DNA from: Xiphophorus maculatus
Lineage: Eukaryota > Chordata > Actinopteri > Cyprinodontiformes > Poeciliidae
DNA length: 64,000 bases
NCBI RefSeq assembly: GCF_002775205.1
Contig: NC_036462.1
Span: 32,219,084 to 32,283,083, forward strand
Reading direction: 5' to 3'
Within the stretch, counting starts at the first letter, position 1. Each line of letters opens with the position of its first letter. The notes beneath the pieces were generated by a model, which was not told the DNA's origin, made no database searches, and saw only the letters and a list, made by a program, of their open reading frames with translations. A program made the position numbers and the translations under genes. Below are positions 1 through 10,179 of this stretch, piece after piece.

Positions 1-105
1 TGAAAACAGAACACAGCAGCCAATTATGAAACAAGCAGCAGGCATCACATTTTGTCAAATGCAATCATCGAGAATAATCATCATCAAATATTTAGCTATT
101 TTTAA

Positions 106-690
106 TCAAAGGCAACAGGTGGGTCTTAGTCTTGATTTAAAGGAACTCAGTGTTTCAGGCGTTTTGCAGTTTTCTGGAAGTTTGTTCCAGATTTGTGGTG
201 CATAGAAGCTGAATGCAGATTTTCCATGCTTGGTTCTGGTTCTGCTGGATGCAGAACCAGAAGACCTGAGAGATCTGGAAGGTTGATACAGCAACAGCAG
301 ATCTTTAATGTATTGTGGTGCTGAGCCGTTCAGTGATTTATAAACTAACAACAGTATTTTAGAGTTTATTCTCTGAGCTACAGGGAACCAGTGGAAGGAC
401 TGTAGAACTGGTGTGATGTTCTCTATTTTTTGGTTTTAGTCAGAACAGCAGCAGCAGCATTCTGGATAATCTGCAGCTGGAAGATTGATGTTTTAAGCAG
501 ACCTGTGAAGACGCTGTTGCAGTAATCGATGTGACTAAAGATAAACATATGGATGAGTTTCTATAGATCTGGGAGATTAGACATTTAATCCTGGAAATGT
601 TCTTCAGGTGATAGAAGGTCGACTTTGTAACTGTCTTTATGTGGCTCTGGAGGTTCAGGTCAGAGTCCATCACCACACCCAGATTTCAGA
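106..690 (-). mobile_element. LINE 3' end (L2/CR1/Rex-like), reverse transcriptase C-terminus, decayed
   Basis: Read on the minus strand, two adjoining frames form the C-terminal end of a non-LTR retrotransposon polyprotein. The upstream piece (about 676-440) has the pattern DSDLNLQSHIK, then TVTKSTFYHLKNISRIK, typical of the post-palm part of L2/CR1/Rex1-type reverse transcriptases. The downstream piece (351-106) has LVYKSLNGSAPQYI, then SRSLRSS, AFSFYAPQIWNKLP and FKSRL, the usual end of the same family. The two pieces are in different frames with stops between them, so this is a 5'-truncated, frameshifted fossil. A second fragment of the same tail lies near 9.34 kb on the plus strand. Family assignment rests on recalled motifs; the exact clade is uncertain. 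Confidence 0.75.
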
Positions 691-752
691 CCTGATCTCC
701 AGTTTTCAGCTGTAATAACTGAAGCTGTATGTGGACTCCATTTTGTTTTGTT

Positions 753-865
753 CTGATATAAATTTGTTATAAAAGTAATATTGATTAAACTTTAGCTTTA
801 GTAACATAAAGCTACATAATTTTTAAAGTTTAATCAGTAATACTTTTATAACAAATTTATATCAG
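753..865. repeat. Hairpin repeat with about 42-bp inverted arms
   Basis: The segment from 753 to about 794 is the reverse complement of about 824 to 865 with very few mismatches. The short loop itself contains a smaller inverted repeat (TAGCTTTA and TAAAGCTA). AT-rich and non-coding. It looks like a small foldback MITE or the core of one. Confidence 0.7.
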
Positions 866-884
866 ATCATGATTTCTTGGTTAA

Positions 885-1085
885 TGTCAAGTTGTCATAA
901 CAAAGACATTTTGAATAATGTCAACTTTGTATTAAAAGTCATGATTTACCGAATGACACTTTATGACAAGAGTCATAAATATTCATGAAGATTTACTCAT
1001 GTTCATGACAGGTGTTATGACATGTTTATGGCGGTGTTATGACAGTCTTATTCACAACCCGTCAAATAAAGTGTTACTGTCATTT
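885..1085. repeat. Teleost interspersed repeat rich in TCATGACA-type words
   Basis: The stretch is built of repeated words such as GTCATAACA, GTCATGA and GTTATGACA, and ends in GTCAAATAAAGTGTTAC, an ending I recognise from a common fish non-autonomous DNA element. No protein is encoded. Family name not assigned. Confidence 0.4.
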
Positions 1086-1344
1086 CTAAGTGGGCCGTTG
1101 ACTTTAGAAGTGGTGGGAACAACCAAACGTATCCACAAACGCAACAAAATCAAAACAAATTACCCAACAAATATAGACTTCTCTCTATGAACATATACAT
1201 TTAGTCAACAAATTTAAAGAGTGCCAAAGTCTGTGAAGCAGTGACTCAGAAATGATGCGTTCTATAGCCCACAAAACTGGCCTTGCCCTTGCTGGTGACA
1301 GTCTTGTTGCCCTTGCACTTGATGATGTCAACTCATTGTGTTCC

Positions 1345-1571
1345 TCAGTGTGCGTGTGTTGGGGTGTGCATGCGTGTGTGCGTGCGTGCAGGGGCAGGGG
1401 TGTGTGTGGGGGTGTGTGTGTGAAGAACCTTGCCCAGATGGAGACACTTGCATGGCAGTCACCATGACAGGGTCAAGAAGGGAGGAAGAGCACTGACACT
1501 GACAACGCTGGTCCTCTGATGACTCTCTGTGCACACACACCCCACACACACACACACACACACACACACTG
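1345..1571. repeat. TG/CA microsatellite cluster
   Basis: An interrupted TG-rich tract at about 1345-1422 and a CA tract at about 1532-1569 flank about 110 bp of unique sequence. Open frames here translate to Cys/Val/His/Thr dipeptide runs and are artefacts of the repeat. Confidence 0.9.
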
Positions 1572-1835
1572 GTGCTACTTGCTCAAACACAAGAGAGTGA
1601 AATTAGATTAGAGGCTTATTTTCAAAGTGAATCCAAAATGTTCTGTAATGACTGAATATAAAAATGAAGTACTTTAAAGAAATCATATTTTCTTTCATCC
1701 AATCATGGTATTCCTGGGTTTTGCTTTTACAAATAAAATTTAAACACTAACAATGAAGCTAAAGCATCATCGATCCACCTCTTAATGTAAATGTGTGTCC
1801 TGTTCGCCTTCTGGTGAATGTCTTTACCAAAGTTT

Positions 1836-2116
1836 CAGTTGGAAGCTTTCGTCCATTTTTCTATCGCAAAAAACAATTTAGGATTAAATGGAGAGCATCT
1901 GTCAGCATCAGTGTACAGATTATCTATTAGGTTTAGAGCTGGGCTTTGACTAGGCCGCTCTAACACATCAGTATGTGATCTAAGCTATCCCATTCTAACT
2001 CCTGGTGAATGTTCAGGTCTGTTAGCTGGAGGGTGAACCTCTGAACCTCTTTAATTCATCCTAGAAAATATTTTTCTTCCAGATTTTTATCTCTAACAAA
2101 CCTTTGGGGTCTCGAC
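1836..2116. mobile_element. Probable Tc1/mariner-like relic, badly decayed
   Basis: The text around GGGCTTTGACTAGGCCGCTC and the following AACACATCAGTATGTGATCT resembles the antisense of a DPDLN(P)IE-type Tc1 transposase region seen in common fish elements. A sense-strand piece of a similar segment lies near 7.63 kb. Only short blocks are recognisable, so this is a weak call. Confidence 0.3.
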
Positions 2117-3548
2117 AGAACAGCTGGATTTATGCACTGATAAAATACTTTTTTTTTAAATGACAAAAAGTAATTAAACATTCCAAAGTTGACTTAACTT
2201 AGAAATGAGTTAGAAAGTTTATTGGCTCAAAATGAAATTCTAACTTGTTAAAATTAGTCTAGTTGTCACTGCTGCTGCACAAATGTCAATTTCCTGTTAA
2301 GTCAACTTGATGTAACAGCATAAAAATGTAATTAAATAAGTCGGGCCACGTTTTAAAATTAAATGCCTCTTAACTAATCATTTTTCATTTAATATAATTG
2401 CTAAAGATAGTTAAGGTAACTCTATTGAAGTTGTAACAGTAGCTTTAATTAAGAGACAAAGTTGATGCCACTCAACTTAATTAAAGGAACACGAAAACTA
2501 AACAGAATCATCATACTGGGATTAGGTTATACACAGTTTAACACATATTTTAATAATTAGATTACTTTTGATGACATGTTAGTTGCACTGGCATATATTT
2601 TGGCATAACAGAGTAAAATGTGCTTGACATGTTTATTTAAAAAGATAATATCTGACTGCGTTTCTCCATTGTTTCTCTTCCACTATCGTCAGTGTTTGCA
2701 CTTCAACATAAATCATCCATAATTACAATGATGCTTATAATGTGACAAAATGTGAACAGTTCAAGTTCAGGTTTGCAGGGCACTGAACCATCTCTGTCAG
2801 CAGAAGCTCGGCGTAAAGGCCATAGGTGTCGAGAACTCCCTCACTTCAAGATATTTAAATCCAGTTTAAGCCCATTAATCCAAGCTTTCTGCCTGGTTGA
2901 ACAGGAGAGTCCTGGACGTTAAGGAGGCTGAGGAGGTTTCCACAGGTCAGAGGCGAGCGCCCAGTCGGTGTAAACCTGGAAGACGGGTGGTGGCGTGGCA
3001 ATGGCCGCCTGCTTTGTCACACAGGACCGCTGTGCACAATGTCTTTAGCAAGAAAACCAGAAAATGGCTTAAAGAACACAGACACAAAGCAACAGTCCTG
3101 CAGCTCTGTCTTTCATTCAAGGTTTTAGAAGTACAGTGTGTGGTTGTTCATGGCCTGGAGGAAGAAACTGATTGGGAAAAAAATGTCTTTTCTCTGATTT
3201 TGTTCATTTTTGTTACTTACCGGTATATGAATTATAGCCATTTTGGTTCTTAAAATACCAACCTTTCCTCTTAGTTTTATATTTTGGTCCATCTGATGAT
3301 GCAATTTTTAGATATTAAATGATTGATAATTTGATCAGTTAGTGAGTAGACTTTTTACCAAATACGGTTTTACTCTTACTTGAGTCATTTCTTGGATGGA
3401 TACTTTTTACTTTTGCTTGAGTAGAAATATGTTTAAGTAGTGAAACTCTTTTGTACTATTTAAGTACAAAAGAGTACAATTTTGGGGACTCTGTCCACTT
3501 CTGACTGTGAGTTTTAGATGTTGTTCATTATTATTTCAGACTATAATG
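2117..3548. other. Intergenic, AT-rich; no gene seen
   Basis: No open frame has family resemblance. About 3350-3510 contains words such as TTACTTGAGT, TTTGCTTGAGTAGAA and TTAAGTACAAAAGAGTAC, which look like the end of a hAT-type non-autonomous element, but no matching second end was found. Confidence 0.4.
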
Positions 3549-3889
3549 GTTGTTGGGGCTGCAGTTGGTAGCACTGTTGCAGCAAGAAGGTCCTGGGTTC
3601 GATTCCCGGCCCGCGGTCTTTCTGCATGGAGTTTGCATGTTCTCCCTGTGCATGATGGGTTCTGTCCGGGTACTCCGGCTTCCTCCCACAGTCCAAAAAC
3701 ATGACAGTTAGGTTAATAGGTCTCTTTAAATTCTCCCTAGGTGTGAGTGTGTGTGTGTGGTTGTTTGTCCTGTCTGTTTCCTTGTTGCCCTGCGACAGAC
3801 TGGTGACCTGTCCAGGGTGAACCCCGCCTCTCCCTGCAATGTTTGCTGGTCTCCTGACCCCACTGGGGTCCAAAATGGATGGATGGATA
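3549..3889 (+). mobile_element. tRNA-derived SINE, plus strand
   Basis: The 5' end has an RNA polymerase III-like box A (around 3566-3576, TGGTAGCACTG) and box B (around 3595-3606, GGGTTCGATTCC), followed by a body with GCATGGAGTTTGCATGTTCT, CTCCGGCTTCCTCCCACAGT and GACCTGTCCAGGGTGAACCC. It ends in a short GGAT-repeat tail (about 3876-3889). This is a widespread fish SINE-like repeat. A second copy of the body lies in reverse orientation at about 26.45-26.76 kb. Confidence 0.75.
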
Positions 3890-5035
3890 ATGATAGTTGT
3901 GTCGTTCATGCCACATGTTCAGCTGGATTTGATTCATTGTAATCAATATTGATGGGAAAAAAATGTTAAAATTGTAAGTCACATTTGCCTGTTTTACATA
4001 GGTCTGCTTTCACATTCTGGAAAAGAATGTCGACCTCTCCAGTTGTTCTTATGTGTTTTTTATTTTGCATAAAGTTTTATTATGTCTGTAACCGTCATCG
4101 TTACCTGGAGAAATCAAGAGATGTATCAAAGATTTTCATGGATGTTTAACCCTGACGAACCTTGAAATGTTTTTGTTACACTTAGACAAAAAAGACAAAT
4201 TCAGAAGAAGGTTACATGAATAATTACTTCCACAAGTTGATGATGAACATGCCGCAGCACGAATAAAACTACTAGCTGTTTGCACAGTGACAATCACAGT
4301 TAACTAGTCATATTTTAATTTGTTGCTAGGGGATGCTTTAGAGCAGCATCAACTAAATATTAAGTGAAAAGCAAAAAAAATGAAAATAAAAATGGAGTTG
4401 GAACATACTATTCCCCATTTTGACTATTGTGTTATATCTTTAATAGGCGTTTTGCAGGCTGTAGCACTGCTTCCAGCCCTGCGCCGCTGTTAGAGAGTGA
4501 CAGCTCTATACCGCGGCTCCAGCTGTGTGACAGGTTGCCACAGAAACCCCGGAGAGAGCTGCAGGCTAATGCTGAACAGCAGCAGCTGGCACTCAATCTA
4601 TGGACGTTTTTGCGACTTTATCCAGGTATTTTAAGACCTGCTCTGCGGATGAACCCGAGACCAGGTGTGTGCAGAAGTGAGAAAACTCCCAGCTGCTCCG
4701 TCTCTTCTCTCCTTCTCCCAATACACAAAATAATCATTCAAATAGATGTGCTTTGGAAACAAGACTTTTAATCAAATTACTTATTTAAGCATTGGTGTGG
4801 ATGAGCTCTATTGGTAAACCTGCCGTTCATGTTCAGGATGTATTCCTGTTCAAGTTCAGTCATCGTCCAGTGACAGCAGTCCAACACAGGGACTGACATA
4901 AACAAATGAGACACTATAGCTTACCACGTTAACAAAATAATAATAAGACTTTTCCTCTGTGTGCAGATCAGTCCATAAAAATACAGAAGCACTGGTCCAG
5001 TAGCACTTTCTGGAAAAAATTGCATTAAATCTCGT
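3890..5035. other. Intergenic; no gene seen
   Basis: A, T-rich non-coding sequence. A frame at 4427-4771 is open for 114 codons, but it resembles no family and has no codon-use or splice support. Confidence 0.4.
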
Positions 5036-5690
5036 TAAAGGGGCAGTATCATGTGTTTTCCAGACACATGGTGCCATCTGTTGGGTATTTTAACCTGTAC
5101 ATATAAAGAACCACACAGAGAGTAGCATCACGTCAGCCTGTGCAAAGGGGGAGAGTCTCAGATTCACAACTCCAACTTGTCCCCCTGCAGCAGCCTGGTT
5201 TTATTGAAAGCGGAGTGGGGGGTCAGTCATCAAACAGAAACTTAAAGATAAGGAGTAGAGGGGTCTCTCTGAACTAGCTGAAACCGGTTTCTCCAAGAAC
5301 AGCATGGTCCACCTCACCTTGTTTCCAGCTTAGAGTAGAGAGACAAACTTATTCATGAGATAACTATTTGCAAAACTCTGACACAATCAAGTAACTAAGT
5401 TAACTTCAGTTGTTATAAAAATGCTTTCTAAATCAAATATTACTTAAAAGAAATTTGAATTTGTAATTTTGGGCCTCTGTCTCTTTAAGAAACTCCTTTT
5501 CTTTCTGAGATTTCACCTTCAGGAAGTCATCACAACATGGCGCCTCTGTTAAACCTTTAACAACCTGTTTACCAGTGTTGCACGGAGGAACAGCTCGTAT
5601 ACCCAGCTCAGCAGGTACGCACTTCAGCCAGGTGTTTGCTAATTGCTGCTGGCTAGTCTGGAGGAGCTGGGATATTTGAAACAATTGTAG
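5035..5690 (-). mobile_element. Kolobok/T2-like MITE, right end and middle, minus orientation
   Basis: It starts with TTAA followed by AGGGGCAGTATCATGTGTTT, the same terminus seen (inverted) at 19472. The middle (about 5386-5660) carries the family words GTTAACTTCAGTTGTTATAA, CCTCTGTCTCTTTAAGAA and AATTGCTGCTGGCTAGTCTG, shared with copies near 9.85, 12.7 and 18.6 kb. About 300 bp between 5075 and 5385 is not shared and is probably an insertion. The other terminus is not recognisable. Confidence 0.65.
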
Positions 5691-5699
5691 CTAATAATT

Positions 5700-7617
5700 A
5701 AGCTGATAGAAAGTTGCTACTCCTCCTCTTCACTTGGTATTTGGAGGACATAATAATAATTAGAAAGGCTTACGTCACTTGTACTAAAATATTCTCTTTA
5801 AATTTTTTGTTCATTTGTAGTGGTATGTGTTTTTTTTATGACATTTTCATGATTTGCTCCTTTCAGCTTAGCTTGTAATCTATTTGATTTGGGTGAGGCT
5901 TTGTCGCAGTGTGGTAACAGAACAGAAACTCTCCAGATCAGACTGGTTCTTCTTAAAGAACATCGGCTTATGATGTCATCACTGGGAGGGGACTAGAGAA
6001 AATGGCTGTTGGATGTGATTAGACTAAAAGTGACTAGAAGTTACAAAATTGTGTTGTAGTTTTCTTGTTTTGTATTGAATTTAATATGTGTATTGATTGA
6101 ATTTTGGGGGGGCAGGGGTTTGTATTTATGGACAAAATTTGTGTAGCTAAGTCATTTTGACCTTGTTTGTATAACCTTTGTTTCTTTTTAGCAGGACAAA
6201 TTCAGCATTGTCCAGCGACAACAGTCGAATAATTCCCTTTTTTGCTAATTCCGGTGATTTGTCCCGACCAAACAAATGAAATTAAATGTATTGGATGCTG
6301 CTGAAAATAGGAATAATTCTGTTCGCGACCGTTAGTGTGTCAATCTTCCCTGAATATGTTTAAAATTGAACAAAAAACTTTTTTGGAAAAAAGGAAGTTT
6401 TTTGTTTAACTTTGGCTTTTAAAGTTATGATCCAATTAAGGAGCAACAGCACAACAACACTGAATCATTCATTAACATTTGTTGTTTTACTGTGGGGCCT
6501 ACAACCTGAATGGACTTAAAAGAAAACAGATGCATACCTAAAGTAAAAGTTTCACAAAGAAAGTGTAATATTTACATCCCTTCCTGACTGTAGGGGGATC
6601 AGCCAGTGGCAAATGTGTGATTTCTTAACAGTCTCAACACGGAGAGCGGCTCTGGCTCCTGCTGGGAGCCACTGCTGCGCCAAGAATCAGCCGCTGAGAG
6701 CTCTGAGCTGAGGGGCGGGGCCAGGGCCTTACCTGCTGCTCATACAGCGAGACCAACAGATACTCCCATAAGTCTCCTATTACTGAAGAAATAGACCAAG
6801 ATTTGTTTCTAGTTGCTCTTTTGAAATAAATAAAAATAAAAAATTTACTAACTGTAGCAACAAATTGACTAAGGTGGCAACGGTGGTTGTTGGTTCCACT
6901 TCCAATATACTTTCACTTTAGGAGAACTGAAATTACGTTGAGTTGAGAAGAAGAAGGCTGTGTTACTTTAAAATGATTCATTAAAATTGAGTTTAGATTT
7001 AGATAGTTAATTTAGATACATTAAATGGACCTAAACATTTTAGATATTTTAGTTGTTTTTGTTTCTATGATGGTAAAATTTCTTTTTTTCTTTTTTTTTT
7101 AAACTCTGCGTCACTGACCTTTTGGATTTAAACCTACAACGGGCCAATAAAGCTAGCAAAACAAAAAGGAAGAGTGGATTTCCACCAAAAGATTTTCTGA
7201 AATTAAAAATTTCTGAGCTTTTTCTGCATTTTTTTTTTTACTTTTCAAACTAAAAAAATTCCTTGTTTTTTTCTTCTTCTTTAATTCTGAGATTATAAAA
7301 AATAAGTGTTTTTACTCCTCCTTTATTTATAATATCCTAATAGACCGTCGCACAAACCTGTCATTGCGTTCAGAGCCTCAGCAAATTACAAACTCTAGAG
7401 ATGAAACAATGTGCTTTATCATGACATCCTTTCAGTGGAGCAACTGTATTACGTATAATCAGTGCATTAATTAAATCAAATTATTATTTCACCTGTAAAT
7501 GCAGCATTTATTGATTATTTCACAGAACTTTAGTTAGCTTATGTGCTGAGCCCCTCCCAAAAAACTCCCGACAGAAGGGATTACTGAAGGGTGTACAAAG
7601 TGTGGCCCCTGGGACAT
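5700..7617. other. Intergenic; no gene seen
   Basis: AT-rich, with several poly-T/poly-A runs. No open frame resembles a protein family. Confidence 0.4.
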
Positions 7618-7735
7618 TTGATGTGTTGGAACGGCCTAGTCAAAGGCCAGGTCTAAATTACATTGAGAATCTGAGGGAAAACTTGAATACTGCTGTCCAC
7701 AGAAGCTCTTAGTGATGTCCACTGAGAAAATGTCT
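7618..7735 (+). mobile_element. Tc1-like transposase relic
   Basis: A short conceptual peptide with ERPSQRPGLNYIENLRENLN, then TAVHRS, matches the region around the third catalytic acid of Tc1 transposases (family pattern W/RPxQSPDLNPIENLW). Catalytic-region positions are altered and there is nothing intact on either side. A fossil fragment. Confidence 0.55.
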
Positions 7736-7781
7736 GGTAGATGTAATTATAATAAAACATGAATCTGTAAAGCACCGACTC

Positions 7782-8086
7782 AAAACAAATACCTGAGTGA
7801 AGTTGGCCCCCCCACCTTCTTCAAATTAGACAAAATTGGTGTCAAACGTTTGTGCTACGTTTGTGCTGGTTTGTGCAGCAAAAATTTTCGTTTGTGCCGC
7901 TATCATTTTACAGATATAAAGAAATGTTTTAGAGGTCATCAAAGGTCTTAATATCTTTAAAATGATAGATGCACAAATGAAAATTGTTGCTGCACAAACC
8001 AGCACAAACGTAGCACAAACGTTTGACACCAATTTTGTCTAATTTGAAGAAGGTGGGGGGGCCAACTTCACTCAGGTAAAACAAAT
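7782..8086. mobile_element. 287-bp foldback MITE with 9-bp target-site duplication (Mutator-like)
   Basis: The element runs from 7791 to 8077. Its two arms (about 7791-7918 and 7950-8077) are near-perfect reverse complements, beginning ACCTGAGTGAAGTTGG and ending in its complement, with only a handful of mismatches and a short loop. It is flanked on both sides by the perfect 9-bp repeat AAAACAAAT (7782-7790 and 8078-8086). A 9-bp duplication with long inverted repeats is characteristic of Mutator-like elements. No coding capacity; non-autonomous. Confidence 0.85.
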
Positions 8087-9335
8087 TCATGCCACAGATT
8101 GTGATATTTGTGAACTCCATGTATTCTTTTGTTTTCACTCAACAATTACTAAGTTCTTCAATAATTTCAATAAAAACTGATGTTTTTAGTTGTAATGTGA
8201 CAATTTATTAAAAAAACAAAAAAAAAAAAAACAAGAAGCATGAAAATTTTTGAGGAACTGGCCTAAATAAATGTACTCTCTCAGTGCAATCAGTTTACTA
8301 ATTAGAATAGCAGAGGGATTTCAGCTTGACTGTCACGGCTTCTCTCCCAGGCACATCATTTTACATAAGTTTGTTTCATATTAATATTGTGGAAACATCA
8401 GCAAATTCCATCTTTACCAACCGCTTCCTATTTATTTACCTTTCCTACCACATATATGTCTGTCATTTACATAAACTGTATCTGTAACCCAAATGTGCAG
8501 CAGCATGAGGTGATTTATGGGTCAAAGCTTAGAGATCCTGCTGTTGGATTACTGGGTCCCGTCATCTCACACTGCCTCCCTGTGGCCGGGAGAGAGAACT
8601 GCGCTACATGAGCCACATTGGAGACAGTAAAATGTCACGGATTGGATCAGAAATGTGACGATAATTGGCTTCGGGACATTACCAGCAACGTTGATTTAAT
8701 CTTTGTCGCCAGGCCGGTCTGGGTCAGGTCGGTCTTTAACAACAGCCTTGCCGGGCGTAAAGCTGCGGTAATATCACGCACACTTTCATTCCATCAACAC
8801 CTAAATGTGCTTTTTTCCCCCTTTTTTTAGTTGTTTCTGCGCTTTAAATCATCGCAGCGGCAGCTCCTTAAAGCTCTGCATTTTCAGCGTGTCACACAGC
8901 TACCCTGTCCTCTCTTTCACCCCGAAATACAGAAATACTCCCTCTTCATCCTACCCCCCTCCACCTTCCAACTCCCCCCACCCCCCATATCCTCCTCCGC
9001 CTCCAACTGGCTTTGATCCGCCCCTGCAGCCACACTGGAAAGATGACAGGCTGAGGAAGGAGAGAGAGCGGAGAGGGAGACGGAGAAAGGAGGAGAGAAA
9101 GACATGACAGCTCCTCAACAAGTGCGGAGCGTCAGGGGAGGAGAAGGGGAGCCATGAGTGAAAAGGAGAGCGTGCCATTCTGATGATGAGCTCCTCGCCA
9201 TGGGAAGAGGAGGAAGACGGAGAGACGTATGCGGCATCAAAAGGTGCTGGAGCTGGGTTAAGCATGCAGACACTCGCTGCTCTCTTTTAAACGGGCAGTG
9301 TGGTGTGTTTTACAGACACGTGATAACTGCGTTAC
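8087..9335. other. Intergenic; pyrimidine- and purine-rich tracts
   Basis: Non-coding. About 8805-9000 is pyrimidine/C-rich and about 9040-9220 is purine-rich with GGAGA runs; open frames here encode Pro/Ser- or Arg-rich strings that reflect composition. No gene supported. Confidence 0.4.
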
Positions 9336-9425
9336 CTTCAGCTTCTATGCACCACACATCTGGAACAAACTTCCATGAAAACTCCAAAACAGCTGAAACA
9401 CTGAGTTCCTTTAAGTCACCTGATC
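9336..9425 (+). mobile_element. LINE tail fragment (same family as 106-690)
   Basis: Conceptual fragments corresponding to FSFYAPxIWNKLP and the following TP/ETLSSFKS motif are seen on the plus strand with a frameshift. This is the same retrotransposon C-terminus found on the minus strand at 106-351, but only about 90 bp remain. Confidence 0.55.
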
Positions 9426-9819
9426 AGAGCTGCTTTTGCCTCATAGTAACTGGGGATGCCCTGCTCACAGATTTCTGGCCGATCGTCGATTACCCATCTT
9501 TAAAAAGCCTGACCTGCTGATTCTGATTTTGGCCGACACCTTGCTATAGTTAGAGACTGAAATGTCGCTAGACATAGCAGGAAAGTCACTGAGTTAGCAG
9601 CAGTGGGGTGACTATCGTTAACTGCAAAAGTGGGTCGGTTTGTCAGTCAAACCTCTCTCAGGGGAGAACAGAAGAGGATAGTGGCTGATTTTTAGACCTT
9701 TGTTGAGGTTGATAAGATTGGAGGATAAGATCAGCGTCACGTGTAAGGACTGGCTGACCACCCATCTCCCAAAATTAAGGGAATCAGCAGGTCGATAAAT
9801 CAATGCATTGGTGAAAACA

Positions 9820-10175
9820 CTGACGTTTTTACCAGCGTTTCACTGAGAAGTAGCACATGTAATGAACTCAGCAGATGCGCAGTTCCACCAGATGTTTTCT
9901 AATTGCTGCTGGCTAGTCTGAAGGAGCCGAGTTGGGGAGTTATGGAGGAGCACTGCTTTGTGAGGCGGAAGCTCTGAAGCTTCGAAACTGCAGCTTGAAG
10001 GCGGGGCTAGGTCCACCCAGACATTTTGCACAGCTGAATGGTTGCCATGGGCGATTCAAGAGATTTCTTGAAAGAAGCAAGGAAAACACCTGAGGTATGT
10101 TTTTGATGAGGGAATAACTTCATAATGTAATGATGTAAAGCTGAAACTTTTGCAGAATACTGCCCCCGTTATAGC
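9820..10175 (-). mobile_element. Kolobok/T2-like MITE copy, minus orientation, partial
   Basis: Shares ACCAGCGTTTCACTGAGAAG, AATTGCTGCTGGCTAGTCTG, TGATGAGGGAATAACTTC and the degenerate left terminus CAGAATACTGCCCCC (about 10157-10171) with the other copies. The right terminus is missing. Confidence 0.6.
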
Positions 10176-10179
10176 ACCG

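Noticed and set aside
3549-3620. Possible tRNA gene
   Set aside because: Box A and B are present, but the sequence continues into a SINE body and does not close into a cloverleaf with an acceptor stem.
8805-9265. Overlapping open frames on both strands of 100 or so codons
   Set aside because: Caused by long pyrimidine/purine tracts with few stops; Pro-rich and Arg-rich translations without any motif.
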